Source: CP2-2F sp034436355
GTDB lineage: Bacteria > Chloroflexota > Anaerolineae > Aggregatilineales > UBA2796
DNA length: 64,000 bases
Assembly (NCBI GenBank): GCA_034436355.1
Contig: DAOTVQ010000028.1
Span: 1 to 64,000, forward strand
Direction: 5' to 3'
Shown here: positions 1-8,623 of the stretch, one piece after another
Position numbering within the stretch: position 1 is the stretch's first letter
Layout: the number at the start of each line of letters is the position of its first letter
Translations under genes and position numbers: made by a program
Notes under the pieces: generated by a model
Seen by the model: the letters and a program-made list of their open reading frames with translations, nothing else
Databases searched by the model: none
What the model was told of the DNA's origin: nothing

Positions 1-360
1 TGTGTGCTGATGATCGGCATTGGGTTGTTCCCAACCACCATCAGCCCGTTGAGCGACTTTCTGCACAACGTCGCCGCAAACGGCATGATTGGGCTGATCG
101 TGCTGCTGATGTTCACCGTAACGATTTTTGCACCGATCTTTCCGCAGCATTTCAAGGCGATTTCAACAGGCTTTGGCGTGCTGTGCAGTCTGCTGTTACT
201 GTTATATGTGCTGCGCGTGCTGAGCTTTGTGGCGATGGAGCTTTTGCTGATCAGCATTTGCGGCGTGTGGATGTTCTACTTCAAGACGCAAACAGAAGCC
301 TATGCGCGGCGCTTAGAACTGAGCGGGGCAGCCCAAGAGCCGCCCTCGCTGATGCCCTGA
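1..360 (+). CDS. DUF998-like integral membrane protein, 3' part only
   Basis: The frame is open from the first base of the window, so the gene starts upstream; only about 119 C-terminal codons are visible, and the GTG at 4 and ATG at 10 are probably internal. Three strongly hydrophobic segments follow a short GLFP motif and a downstream H..AANG stretch. This pattern resembles the C-terminal half of the six-helix DUF998 family, whose role is unknown. The last 15 residues are polar and probably cytoplasmic. Family assignment is by motif impression only; an unrelated small membrane protein is possible. Confidence 0.55.
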   Translation, partial: CVLMIGIGLFPTTISPLSDFLHNVAANGMIGLIVLLMFTVTIFAPIFPQHFKAISTGFGVLCSLLLLLYVLRVLSFVAMELLLISICGVWMFYFKTQTEAYARRLELSGAAQEPPSLMP

Positions 361-749
361 TTGCCTTAGCAAGTGCGGCAGCGCCAACCTACCCAGACCA
401 CCGTCATTCTGGCGCTGCTGCGTGCAGGTTTTGGCAGATCGCGCCAGCAGGGCAGCCGCCACCTTGATGCGCGGCTTGCCGCAGGCGGAAACCTCTCCTG
501 CACAGATGTCATGCCGATGGGTGCCGCGAAAGGAGTCTCTTTCGAGAGGGGCGGCGCAGCCTACCACCCACCAACACGCTGTAGGGGCTGAGGGAGGCAC
601 GGCAATGAACTGCTTGCTCTGCCCGTTCCGCTTGGAAACTTGCCCCGACGCCGCACGCGGTTTACACTTACGGTATAGAATATGTATGCGCGGTCTAACT
701 GTGCTACCCTGAAAAGTTTGCCCGATGTGCGGCAGTTTGAGGTGTTGCT
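361..749 (+). other. 389-bp gap with several strong hairpins; possible terminator and structured RNA
   Basis: No convincing gene is present; the short open frames here have no recognisable protein. Three inverted repeats are visible. A 9-bp stem pairs 378-386 with 410-418 and may end the upstream gene, although it lacks a T-run. A composite hairpin pairs 521-527 with 551-557 and holds an inner CUCU-UUCG-AGAG tetraloop stem (537-548). A third stem pairs 557-564 with 581-590, with two unpaired G. The string of hairpins could be an RNA element or leader for the PBP gene, but I recognise no known riboswitch, 6S, SRP or RNase P signature. A TATAGAAT-like -10 at 674-681 has no good -35. Confidence 0.35.
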
Positions 750-3700
750 ATGTCTAACCCGATGGAAAGTCCGCCCGAACAGTGGCGCAGTGCTGGTTGG
801 TCTGCGCCTGATAATTTAGCCGTTGGCGAGGCAGCCCGTCTGCGCGCTGAAAGCGCAGCGCAGCCGAATGTGCCGCTGCCAACCGACGCCGAACCCGAAC
901 GTCCTGGCGGTTGGTATGTGCCACGTGAGGCGCTAGAGCGTGTCTCGGCACTGCTACTCCACGCCGAACAAGCTGCCCAAGCCGCGCAAACCAACGGTGA
1001 GGAAGCTGCGTCCGAGCGCTCTGATCTGCCGCCTAATGCAGCACTTGCCAGCGAAGCGGATTATTCAAATTATGTGCCGGGCGTTGGCTTTGTCTCGCCA
1101 GCGGCACGTGCTGAAGAACCACCGCCTGATGAAGGTTCGTCCTACAGCCTGAGTGCCATGGCTGCCGCCAACGATGATGATCCTGAGCCTGCCACGCAAG
1201 CGGCGCCGCTGGAGGCTTCCGGCTTGGAAATGCCAACCGCCGAACCGATCAGCACGGCTGAGGCACACGCCCTCGATACTGCTGTAGAAGCACCCCAAGC
1301 GACGCACGGTGTGTCGGTAGCAGTGGAGACTTCCGAACCGCTTGACCCTGTGCAGCGCTTCCACAATGTGGAGCGGCAGGTAGGCATCCTGCGCCGCAAA
1401 TACAAGAACAATCAGATCAGCAAAGCGGAGGCAAAGGAAGCGCTCCGCCGTTTGATGATCACCGACTCCAATAATGTATGGTGGATGATCGGCTTTGAGA
1501 CTGATCTGTGGTACAAGTATGAGGGTAACGAATGGGTAGCAGCCACACCACCCGGCTTGCCGCCGCGCACCAGCAGCGACAGCGCCCTGCCCGAAGTGCC
1601 TTCTGAACTGCGCGCACCCAAAGTTGCCACCAGCGAGCAGAAAGCTGTCTCTGCCCAGCCTGCCGCCGACCTCAGCCCGCGCCATGACGACTCGCCACTG
1701 CCCAAACAAGCTCCCTTAGTGGATGATCAGGGGACGGTGGTTGGCAAATGGGCATCGCGGCTTGCCTCCGAGGGGAGCGGCTCAGGTCCGACGGTGCCAA
1801 ACCGCCTGCTGGATGTAACACAGCCGAATGCCCGTGTGGATAGCGGCGCCACCATCCCCAACCCTGCCCTGTCAGGGCAAACGATGCCCGCCGGTTCGCC
1901 CGCTGCACTCCAGCGCCGCATGGCTGAGGCAGGCACTGTGGGCATTCCATCGCCTTCACCGAGTGGCAGCCTTCAGCCCAATTATGGCATTGAACCCAAG
2001 CTGCAAGACAGCCCTGAGCGCGTGGGCGGTCTGATCATCCGCATTGCATTGGTGGCGCTCTTTGCCTCTCTCGGCGGCATTCTGTTGGTCGTCATCGGCA
2101 CCATTGTGTTCTACATGAACATTATCGGGCGCTATGAGGCGCGCATTGCCGCGCTTGGGCAGGTGATTGACGCCGAGTCGCAATCGGTGCAGATTTTTGA
2201 TGCGTCGGGACGTCTGATCCATCAACTGAATGACCCGAATCTTGGTGCGCGCTTGCAGGTGTCGCTCAGCGAAGTGTCGCCCTACATGATCCATGCGACC
2301 ATCGCCACCGAAGATAAGCGCTTTTACGAAAATCCCGGCTTCGATCTGATCGCCATGTTCCGCGCCATTTTGCAGAACTTCTCCAGCGGCGAGACGATCA
2401 GCGGCGCCAGTTCGATCACGCAGCAGTTGGCACGTGCCAAAGTGCTAGACGCCGGCGCAGCACTGGATCGCTCGGTTGGGCGCAAAATTGACGAGGTGAT
2501 CGTTGCCTCTGAGATTTACCGCCGCTACAGCAAGAGCGACATCCTAGAGTTCTACCTGAACACCGTCTACTATGGCAACCTTGCCTATGGCGTCGAGGCT
2601 GCCGCACAGACCTACTTCAAGAAGTCTGCCAAAGACCTTAACCTTGCCGAAGCCTCGTTCCTGGCTGGTTTGGTGCAAGCACCTGCCACCTATGATCCTT
2701 CCATCAAGCCGCTGCAAGGGCAAGACCCAGCTTGGCTGCTGCGTATGCGTGAAGTGCAGCGCCTGATGGTGGAGGCAGGCTGCCTTCAGATGGAGCATCC
2801 ACCCTACAACAACGCGCCGTTTTGCATCACCCAAACACCAACGGATCAAAGCACAATCGCGCTCTCCATTTCGGGCAACGTGGCGCAAACGGCACTGGTC
2901 ATCGCCAATATGTTCGCCTTCCGCCCATCCTTTGGCGAGATGACCTACCCGCACTTTGTGGTTTATGTGCGCCAACTGCTGGAAGCACAGTTCGGGCAAG
3001 ATTCGCTCTACACCTCTGGCTTCAGCGTCTACACCACCATTGATCCACGCATTCAGGACGCCGCCGATGCTGCTGTTAAGCGCCAGGTTGGCGGGCTTGC
3101 CGCCCAGAACGTCCGCAACGGTGCGGTCTTGGTCGTCCGCCCAAGCGATGGCGCCATCTTGGGCATGGTAGGCAGTGTGGATTTCTACAATGCCCAGATT
3201 GATGGGCAGGTGAACGTGACCACCGCGCCGCGCCAGCCCGGCTCTGCCCTGAAACCGTTCATCTACCTAACGGCGCTGGAGCGCGACGCTCAAAACCGCT
3301 ACTGGACGCCCGCCACAGTGATCTGGGACTTGCAGACCTGCTTCGGGTCGCAAGCACAGCCCTACTGCCCGCGCAACTACGATAACACCTTCCACGGACC
3401 GCAATCTATGCGCTCGTCGCTGGCAAATTCGTATAACGTGCCAGCCGTGAAAGCGCTTGCCTACACGGGCATTGAGCGCTTTAAGGCGTTGGCAACACGG
3501 GTTGGCATCACCTTCCCACTTACGCAGCCCGAGCAAGCAGGCTTGACGACTGCACTCGGCGGCGCGGAAGTGACCATGATGGACTTGGTGCGCGGCTACA
3601 GCGTGCTTGCCAACAGCGGTAACGCCGTGCCGATGCACGCCATTAACCGCATCACGCGCAAGCGCGGCGGCGTGGAGGAAGTGATCTACCAATACCAGCC

Positions 3701-4913
3701 GACAGCACCCACCCAAGTGGTGGAGCCGGGCTTGGCATATCTGATCACGCACATGCTGGCGGACAATGCGGCGCGCACGCCCGCCTTTGGCGCCAACAGC
3801 CCGCTTCAACTGCGAAATGGGCATACCGCCGCCGTCAAAACTGGCACAACCGATAACAACAGAGATAACTGGACGGTTGGCTACACGCCACAGTTTGTAG
3901 TTGGTGTGTGGGTGGGCAACACACGCGGTGAGCCAATGGTTGGCACCAGCGGCATTGTTGGTGCTGCACCGATCTGGAATGAGGTGATGACCGCTGCGCT
4001 TGGTGGTGTGCAGCCGATGGCGTTCCCGCAGCCGCCCAACGTTGGGCAAACCACGATCTGCGCCGATTTCGGCACACAGGATTTTGAGGGCTGCGTTACG
4101 CGCCGCGCTGAACTGGTCTTTGCGCCCAATCCGCCGCCACCCGGCGACTCGATCTTCCGCATAGCGCGTGTGGATAGCTTCTCGAACCTGCTTGCCAATG
4201 AATTCTGCCCCGAATACGTGGAAGACAAGGCGTTCTTGGCAATTGATGATCCGAGTGCCTTTGCTTGGATGAACAACACGCCCACAGGGCAATCTTGGGC
4301 GCGTCAGCGCGGCTTGCAACTGCCCGTGGCGCCGCCGCCAACGGAAGCCTGCCGTCCCGGCATGGAACGCCCGAATGTCAGCCTTGTTAGCCCGCTGCCA
4401 CAGCAGCCCGTCAGCGGTATTGTGCAGATTGCAGGCACCATCAGTATGCCGAACTTCTCACGCTATGAGATCGAGATCGGCGTTGGGCATACGCCGCAAG
4501 GCTTCACCCGTGTGGACGGTCCCTACAACCAAGTGCCGCCGCCTAACACGATCATCGGCGGCTGGGACTCGCGCAGCCGACCCGATGGCGCCTATACGCT
4601 GCGCTTGGTCGTCTTTGATACACAGGGACGCCGCCTAGAATCGAGCGTGCCGATCTTCGTGCAGAACGCCTCCATCGAGCCCACGCCACCGTTCTTTGGC
4701 ACGCAGCCGCCATTCTTTGTGACCGAGACGCCTAGCTTCTTCTTCCCAACAGCAACGCCGGACTTCTTCTTCCCGACGCCAACGCCGCCGTTCCTGTTCC
4801 CACCGACGGAGACGCCGCAGGTGATTGATAACCTGCCGCCCGGCTTCACACCGGATGCTCAACCAACGCCGACAGCGCCTATTTCAATCTTCCCGCCGAC
4901 TCAGTCACCATAA
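750..4913 (+). CDS. Class A penicillin-binding protein (PBP1A type) with long N-terminal extension
   Basis: Bifunctional peptidoglycan synthase: a GT51 glycosyltransferase polymerises lipid II and a transpeptidase cross-links the stem peptides. At 1387 aa it is far longer than usual (about 800). Residues 1-425 are cytoplasmic, mostly Ala/Pro/Glu-rich, but contain a compact segment near 200-275 rich in Trp and basic residues. One membrane segment lies at about 428-460. GT51 motifs follow: EDKRFY with catalytic Glu521, then GASSITQQLARA. The transpeptidase has SALK (Ser832), SYN (894-896) and KTG (1030-1032). A beta-rich module follows, then a Thr/Pro tail with repeated PPFF/FFFP blocks. A GAGG box precedes the ATG. 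Monocistronic, ending in a hairpin. Confidence 0.95.
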   Translation: MSNPMESPPEQWRSAGWSAPDNLAVGEAARLRAESAAQPNVPLPTDAEPERPGGWYVPREALERVSALLLHAEQAAQAAQTNGEEAASERSDLPPNAALASEADYSNYVPGVGFVSPAARAEEPPPDEGSSYSLSAMAAANDDDPEPATQAAPLEASGLEMPTAEPISTAEAHALDTAVEAPQATHGVSVAVETSEPLDPVQRFHNVERQVGILRRKYKNNQISKAEAKEALRRLMITDSNNVWWMIGFETDLWYKYEGNEWVAATPPGLPPRTSSDSALPEVPSELRAPKVATSEQKAVSAQPAADLSPRHDDSPLPKQAPLVDDQGTVVGKWASRLASEGSGSGPTVPNRLLDVTQPNARVDSGATIPNPALSGQTMPAGSPAALQRRMAEAGTVGIPSPSPSGSLQPNYGIEPKLQDSPERVGGLIIRIALVALFASLGGILLVVIGTIVFYMNIIGRYEARIAALGQVIDAESQSVQIFDASGRLIHQLNDPNLGARLQVSLSEVSPYMIHATIATEDKRFYENPGFDLIAMFRAILQNFSSGETISGASSITQQLARAKVLDAGAALDRSVGRKIDEVIVASEIYRRYSKSDILEFYLNTVYYGNLAYGVEAAAQTYFKKSAKDLNLAEASFLAGLVQAPATYDPSIKPLQGQDPAWLLRMREVQRLMVEAGCLQMEHPPYNNAPFCITQTPTDQSTIALSISGNVAQTALVIANMFAFRPSFGEMTYPHFVVYVRQLLEAQFGQDSLYTSGFSVYTTIDPRIQDAADAAVKRQVGGLAAQNVRNGAVLVVRPSDGAILGMVGSVDFYNAQIDGQVNVTTAPRQPGSALKPFIYLTALERDAQNRYWTPATVIWDLQTCFGSQAQPYCPRNYDNTFHGPQSMRSSLANSYNVPAVKALAYTGIERFKALATRVGITFPLTQPEQAGLTTALGGAEVTMMDLVRGYSVLANSGNAVPMHAINRITRKRGGVEEVIYQYQPTAPTQVVEPGLAYLITHMLADNAARTPAFGANSPLQLRNGHTAAVKTGTTDNNRDNWTVGYTPQFVVGVWVGNTRGEPMVGTSGIVGAAPIWNEVMTAALGGVQPMAFPQPPNVGQTTICADFGTQDFEGCVTRRAELVFAPNPPPPGDSIFRIARVDSFSNLLANEFCPEYVEDKAFLAIDDPSAFAWMNNTPTGQSWARQRGLQLPVAPPPTEACRPGMERPNVSLVSPLPQQPVSGIVQIAGTISMPNFSRYEIEIGVGHTPQGFTRVDGPYNQVPPPNTIIGGWDSRSRPDGAYTLRLVVFDTQGRRLESSVPIFVQNASIEPTPPFFGTQPPFFVTETPSFFFPTATPDFFFPTPTPPFLFPPTETPQVIDNLPPGFTPDAQPTPTAPISIFPPTQSP

Positions 4914-4928
4914 CCACACTACACTTCT

Positions 4929-4960
4929 CACCTGCACTGCCTTTCAGGGTGGTGCAGGTG
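4929..4960 (+). terminator. Hairpin after the PBP gene
   Basis: A 9-bp perfect stem (CACCTGCAC at 4929-4937, GTGCAGGTG at 4952-4960) lies 15 bases after the PBP stop. There is no T-run, so it may be a weak or Rho-assisted terminator or a 3'-end stabiliser. Confidence 0.5.
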
Positions 4961-5158
4961 ATTCGCACACTGCGCCACACCCTCATCAAAAAATCAGGAA
5001 ATCTGTAACATCCTTTTGTGACTTCTCTCACATCTCACAGCGTGCCAAGCGCTCTATAGTAGGCAGTAATACCTAGCGTAAAAGCCTATTCGATGTGCTT
5101 ATCGCCACACCCAGACGCACTCTAACAAGCGGTGGCAGAAGGAGATGAGGACAAGTCT

Positions 5159-6076
5159 ATGCTGCATTTAAACGAACTAGAAATCTTTATCGCAGCGGCA
5201 GAACGCGGCAGCTTTAGCGAGGCAGCTCGTTTTTTGCACCTTTCACAGCCCGCCATCAGCCAGAGTATTCAGAGCCTTGAGCGCCGCTTCAACATTGCGC
5301 TATTCTCACGGCAAGGGCACACCGCCCGCCTTTCGGATGGCGGCAAGGCGCTGCTGCCGCTGGCGCGTGAGCTGCTTGCCTCTGCGCGCCGTGTTGAAGA
5401 GACGATGAACACGCTCAACGGCATGGTTGCTGGGCATATTCATCTCGCTTGCTCAACGGCATCCGGAAAATACCTGATGCCTGCCAGGCTTGCTCAATTC
5501 CGCGCCGAATATCCTGCGGTGCGCGTGGATGTGCAGGTGTGCAGCCGCGATGTGGTCGTCCAGCAGTTGCTTGAAGAAGAGGTTGACTTCGTAGTGAGCA
5601 GCCGCCAACTCGATCACCGCGATCTGGAGTTTGTGCCGTTTTATACTGATGAGGCGACGCTGATCGTGCCTGCCGACCACCCTTGGGCGCACAGCAAGCG
5701 CATTTATCCCGATGATTTGTTGGATGAGGCGCTCATCTTGCGCGAAGAAGGCTCTGGCACTTATACGGCGCTCTATGAGGCACTGCGCGCACACGACATT
5801 GCGCCGGAGATGCTCAACGTCGCCATGACGCTTGGCAACGCGGAAGCTGTGGCGCTGGCGGTGGAAGAAGGCATCGGCATCGGCTTTGTCTCCAAACTGG
5901 CGGCAGCACGCAGCGTAGCACTCGGACGCGCCGTGGAAGTGGCGATTGAAGGCTTTGATCTGCGCCATGCGCTCTATTTTGTGCGGAATCGGCGCACGCC
6001 CATGACGCATTCGCAGCGCACCTTCTGGGAATTTATGCAAGCGACACTGCCTGAATATGCGGCGGCGGGCAAATAG
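5159..6076 (+). CDS. LysR-family transcriptional regulator
   Basis: DNA-binding regulator with an N-terminal winged helix-turn-helix (about residues 4-63; GSFSEAARFLHLSQPAISQ is the classic LysR signature) and a C-terminal substrate-binding domain of the type-2 periplasmic fold (about 90-295). The frame opens at a GTG at 5132, but the ATG at 5159 puts the protein start where LysR proteins normally begin and has GGAG/GAGG boxes at 5141-5150, so I chose it (305 aa). The effector is unknown; the domain resembles the CysB/CysL-like group that senses small anions or acids (weak inference). It stands alone, convergent with the aldo/keto reductase, so its target is not obvious. The 245 bp upstream is AT-richer and holds a TATAGT-like -10. 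Confidence 0.9.
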   Translation: MLHLNELEIFIAAAERGSFSEAARFLHLSQPAISQSIQSLERRFNIALFSRQGHTARLSDGGKALLPLARELLASARRVEETMNTLNGMVAGHIHLACSTASGKYLMPARLAQFRAEYPAVRVDVQVCSRDVVVQQLLEEEVDFVVSSRQLDHRDLEFVPFYTDEATLIVPADHPWAHSKRIYPDDLLDEALILREEGSGTYTALYEALRAHDIAPEMLNVAMTLGNAEAVALAVEEGIGIGFVSKLAAARSVALGRAVEVAIEGFDLRHALYFVRNRRTPMTHSQRTFWEFMQATLPEYAAAGK

Positions 6077-6088
6077 GCTGCAAGTAAA

Positions 6089-6115
6089 CTGCCCGTGCAG
6101 AGGTAGCATGGGCAG
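6089..6115. terminator. Bidirectional hairpin between convergent genes
   Basis: A 10-bp stem with one G-T pair (6089-6098 with 6106-6115) and a 7-base loop sits in the 51-bp gap between the convergent LysR and aldo/keto reductase genes. Position and symmetry suggest it ends transcription from both sides; no clear T-run on either strand. Confidence 0.55.
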
Positions 6116-6127
6116 CCAAACGCTCAG

Positions 6128-7114
6128 CTATTCATGCCCTAAGATGACGTGCGGCACATAAGGTGCCTCCAAAAGGGCGATCTCATCAGCGCTGAGCGTG
6201 ATCTCCAGTGCGGCAACGGCATCCTCAAGCTGATACATCTTGCTGGCGCCGATGATCGGTGCGGTGATGTGCGGCTTGTTCAGCATCCATGCCAGCGCAA
6301 TCTGAGCAGGTTTCACACCACGCTGCGCCGCCAGTTCCGTCACGCGCTCCACGATGGTGAAATCACTCGGTTGGTAGTAGAGGTTATGTGCGTAGGCGTC
6401 AGTACGTGCGCGTAAGGTCTGCGAGGCATCCTCTTTCGAGGGCGTGCGGTTGCCTGCCAAAAAGCCCCGTGCTAACGGACTCCATGGGATGAGCGCTACA
6501 CCCTGATCAATACACAACGGGATCATCTCACGTTCTTCTTCCCGATAGACCAGATTGTAATGCCCTTGCATACTGACAAAGCGCGCCCAACCATGCCGAT
6601 CAGAAGTGTAGAGCGCCTTAGCGAACTGCCACGCGAACATGCTAGAGGCGCCAATGTAGAGCGCCTTGCCCGCCCGCACCACATCGTTCAGCGCTTCGAG
6701 CGTCTCCTCAATAGGCGTCTGGTAATCCCAACGGTGAATTTGATAGAGGTCTACATAATCGGTGCCAAGCCGCCGCAGCGAATGATCAATGCTCTGCATG
6801 ATGTGCTTGCGCGACAAACCACGATCATTCACAGCATTGCTCATGGCGTTATAGACCTTCGTGGCGATGACGACTTCATCGCGGCGGGCAAAATCGCGCA
6901 GGGCGCGCCCAGTCACTTCCTCGCTAACGCCCACCGAATACATATCAGCAGTATCAAAAAAATTGATGCCGAGTTCTAAGGCGCGCTGGATAAACGGACG
7001 CGATTCCGCTTCATCTAGCACCCACGGGCGCCATTGAGAGGTGCCGTAGGTCATCATGCCCAAGCACAGCCGCGAAACTTTCAAGCCGCTGCGCCCAAAA
7101 TTCACGTATTGCAT
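6128..7114 (-). CDS. Aldo/keto reductase
   Basis: NADPH-dependent oxidoreductase with an (alpha/beta)8 barrel, 328 aa, the usual family length. The catalytic tetrad is intact: Asp54, Tyr59 (FDTADMYS), Lys86 (VIATKV) and His127 (YQIHRWD). The C-terminal stretch with PIIGASK is the usual cofactor-binding loop. The start has a GGAAAT box a few bases upstream. It resembles the YajO/YhdN-type reductases that act on diverse aldehydes and sugars; the physiological substrate cannot be told from sequence. It lies downstream of murC on the same strand but 96 bp away, so it may have its own promoter. Confidence 0.92.
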   Translation of the reverse strand: MQYVNFGRSGLKVSRLCLGMMTYGTSQWRPWVLDEAESRPFIQRALELGINFFDTADMYSVGVSEEVTGRALRDFARRDEVVIATKVYNAMSNAVNDRGLSRKHIMQSIDHSLRRLGTDYVDLYQIHRWDYQTPIEETLEALNDVVRAGKALYIGASSMFAWQFAKALYTSDRHGWARFVSMQGHYNLVYREEEREMIPLCIDQGVALIPWSPLARGFLAGNRTPSKEDASQTLRARTDAYAHNLYYQPSDFTIVERVTELAAQRGVKPAQIALAWMLNKPHITAPIIGASKMYQLEDAVAALEITLSADEIALLEAPYVPHVILGHE

Positions 7115-7210
7115 AGCTCAATTTCCTATCTGGTCAAGCTGCGGGATGCCTCTGAGCAGTTTACCACAGCGCTCAGTTTGCTGCCGCACAACAGGGTGTG
7201 CAGCAGCAGC

Positions 7211-8623
7211 TCAGGCAAGTGCTGCCAATAGGCGCTCACCGATGTGTGGTGCGCTGCCAGCGCTAAACAAGATCACAACGCTGCCAGCGCGCACATTTTC
7301 CGCTAAGAGATCGGCGGTTTGCAGCAGATCGCCGCTGTGCAGTGCCGCACAGCCTGCCTGTTCGCGCAGCATGGCAGCCAACGCTGCTGCCGTCGGATCA
7401 CCTGCTTGCGGCTGTTCGCGTGCGCCGTAAATATCCGTGATTAGCACATGATCCGCCGCACCAAAAGCTGTTAGGAAGGCTGCCAACAGCAAACGCGTGC
7501 GGCTGTAGGTGTGTGGCTGCCAGACTGCCCAAACATCCGCCTGTGGGTAGCGAGCGCGCACCGCTTGCAAGGTGGCGCGAATGGCAGTTGGATGGTGCGC
7601 GTAATCGTTGATAACCGTAACGCCGCGTGCCTCGCCCATCACCTCAAAGCGGCGCGCCGTGCCGCGAAAGCTGCCCAGTGCGGCGGCGGCTTGCGCCAAC
7701 GGCACGCCATAGGCACAGGTGGCTGCCAATGCGGCAAGGCTGTTTTGGGCGTTGTGATCGCCATAGAGTGGCAGCCTTGCCGCAGCGCGCACGGTGCGTC
7801 CATCTTGCACACCTTCAATCATTAACTGATCGGCGTCTTTTAAGGTGGCGCGCCAATCAGCATCGGCGTTGTGAATGCCATAGGTGAGCGTTGGCTGCCC
7901 GCCGCTGCGGCGCGCTTTGGCAAGGCGCAGCGCTTGCGGATCGTCGGCACAGGCGATCAGCACGCCGTCATATTCAGGAATGCGCCCGATGAACTGCTGA
8001 AAGGCTGCTTGCATCGCTTCAAAGGTTGGGAACATATCAGGATGGTCGTGTTCGAGGTTGGTCAGCACAGCAATCGTCGGCGTCAAGCCCAAGAACATAT
8101 AGTCATACTCATCCGCCTCGATCACGAAAGCATCACCTGTGCCATGCCGTGCATTGTCGCCGCTGTTCAACAGTGTGCTGCCCACAATATAAGATGGATC
8201 GCGCCCTGTTTCGCGCAGCAAGTGAGCGATCAGGGCAGTCGTGGTCGTTTTGCCGTGCGTGCCAGCCACCGCGATCTGGAGTGCATCGCCTAGGAGCAGC
8301 GGCAGGGCTTCCCGCCGCCGCAGGACGGGAATACCGGCTGCCATTGCCGCCTCGACTTCGGGATTTTCAGGCGAGACAGCAGAAGAAATGAGGACGACAT
8401 CCGCTGTGTGCAGGTGAGCAGCCGCATGACCTTCATAAATGCGTGCGCCCAAGTCCGCCAAGCTATCGGTCTGAGCATTCAAAGCGCGATCAGAGCCGCT
8501 GACGCGCACACCACGCCCGATCAGCACCCGCGCAATTGCGCTCATGCCGGCGCCGCCAATGCCCACGATATGTACCTGTGCGCCGCGTTGAAAGTGCGCC
8601 GCCGTCAGCGCCCCGCTACTCAT
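7211..8623 (-). CDS. murC: UDP-N-acetylmuramate--L-alanine ligase
   Basis: Adds the first amino acid (L-Ala) to UDP-MurNAc in cytoplasmic peptidoglycan precursor synthesis. The 470-aa protein shows the Mur ligase layout: N-terminal Rossmann domain with GIGGAGMSAIARVL at about 20-33, central ATP-binding domain with the P-loop GTHGKTTTT at 121-129, and a C-terminal domain starting near 320 with a HHPTAI motif. Its ATG overlaps the stop of the upstream unknown gene by four bases (ATGA), so the two are translationally coupled. It lies outside the large mur/dcw cluster often seen in other bacteria, at least within this window. Confidence 0.97.
   Translation of the reverse strand: MSSGALTAAHFQRGAQVHIVGIGGAGMSAIARVLIGRGVRVSGSDRALNAQTDSLADLGARIYEGHAAAHLHTADVVLISSAVSPENPEVEAAMAAGIPVLRRREALPLLLGDALQIAVAGTHGKTTTTALIAHLLRETGRDPSYIVGSTLLNSGDNARHGTGDAFVIEADEYDYMFLGLTPTIAVLTNLEHDHPDMFPTFEAMQAAFQQFIGRIPEYDGVLIACADDPQALRLAKARRSGGQPTLTYGIHNADADWRATLKDADQLMIEGVQDGRTVRAAARLPLYGDHNAQNSLAALAATCAYGVPLAQAAAALGSFRGTARRFEVMGEARGVTVINDYAHHPTAIRATLQAVRARYPQADVWAVWQPHTYSRTRLLLAAFLTAFGAADHVLITDIYGAREQPQAGDPTAAALAAMLREQAGCAALHSGDLLQTADLLAENVRAGSVVILFSAGSAPHIGERLLAALA

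Noticed and set aside
3267..4319. Long minus-strand frame (350 codons) opposite the PBP gene
   Set aside because: It lies entirely opposite a certain gene, has low-complexity His/Arg/Cys-rich sequence and no start signal; a by-product of GC-rich codon structure.
5132..5158. GTG at 5132 as start of the LysR gene
   Set aside because: The ATG at 5159 fits the family N-terminus and has better-placed GGAG/GAGG boxes.
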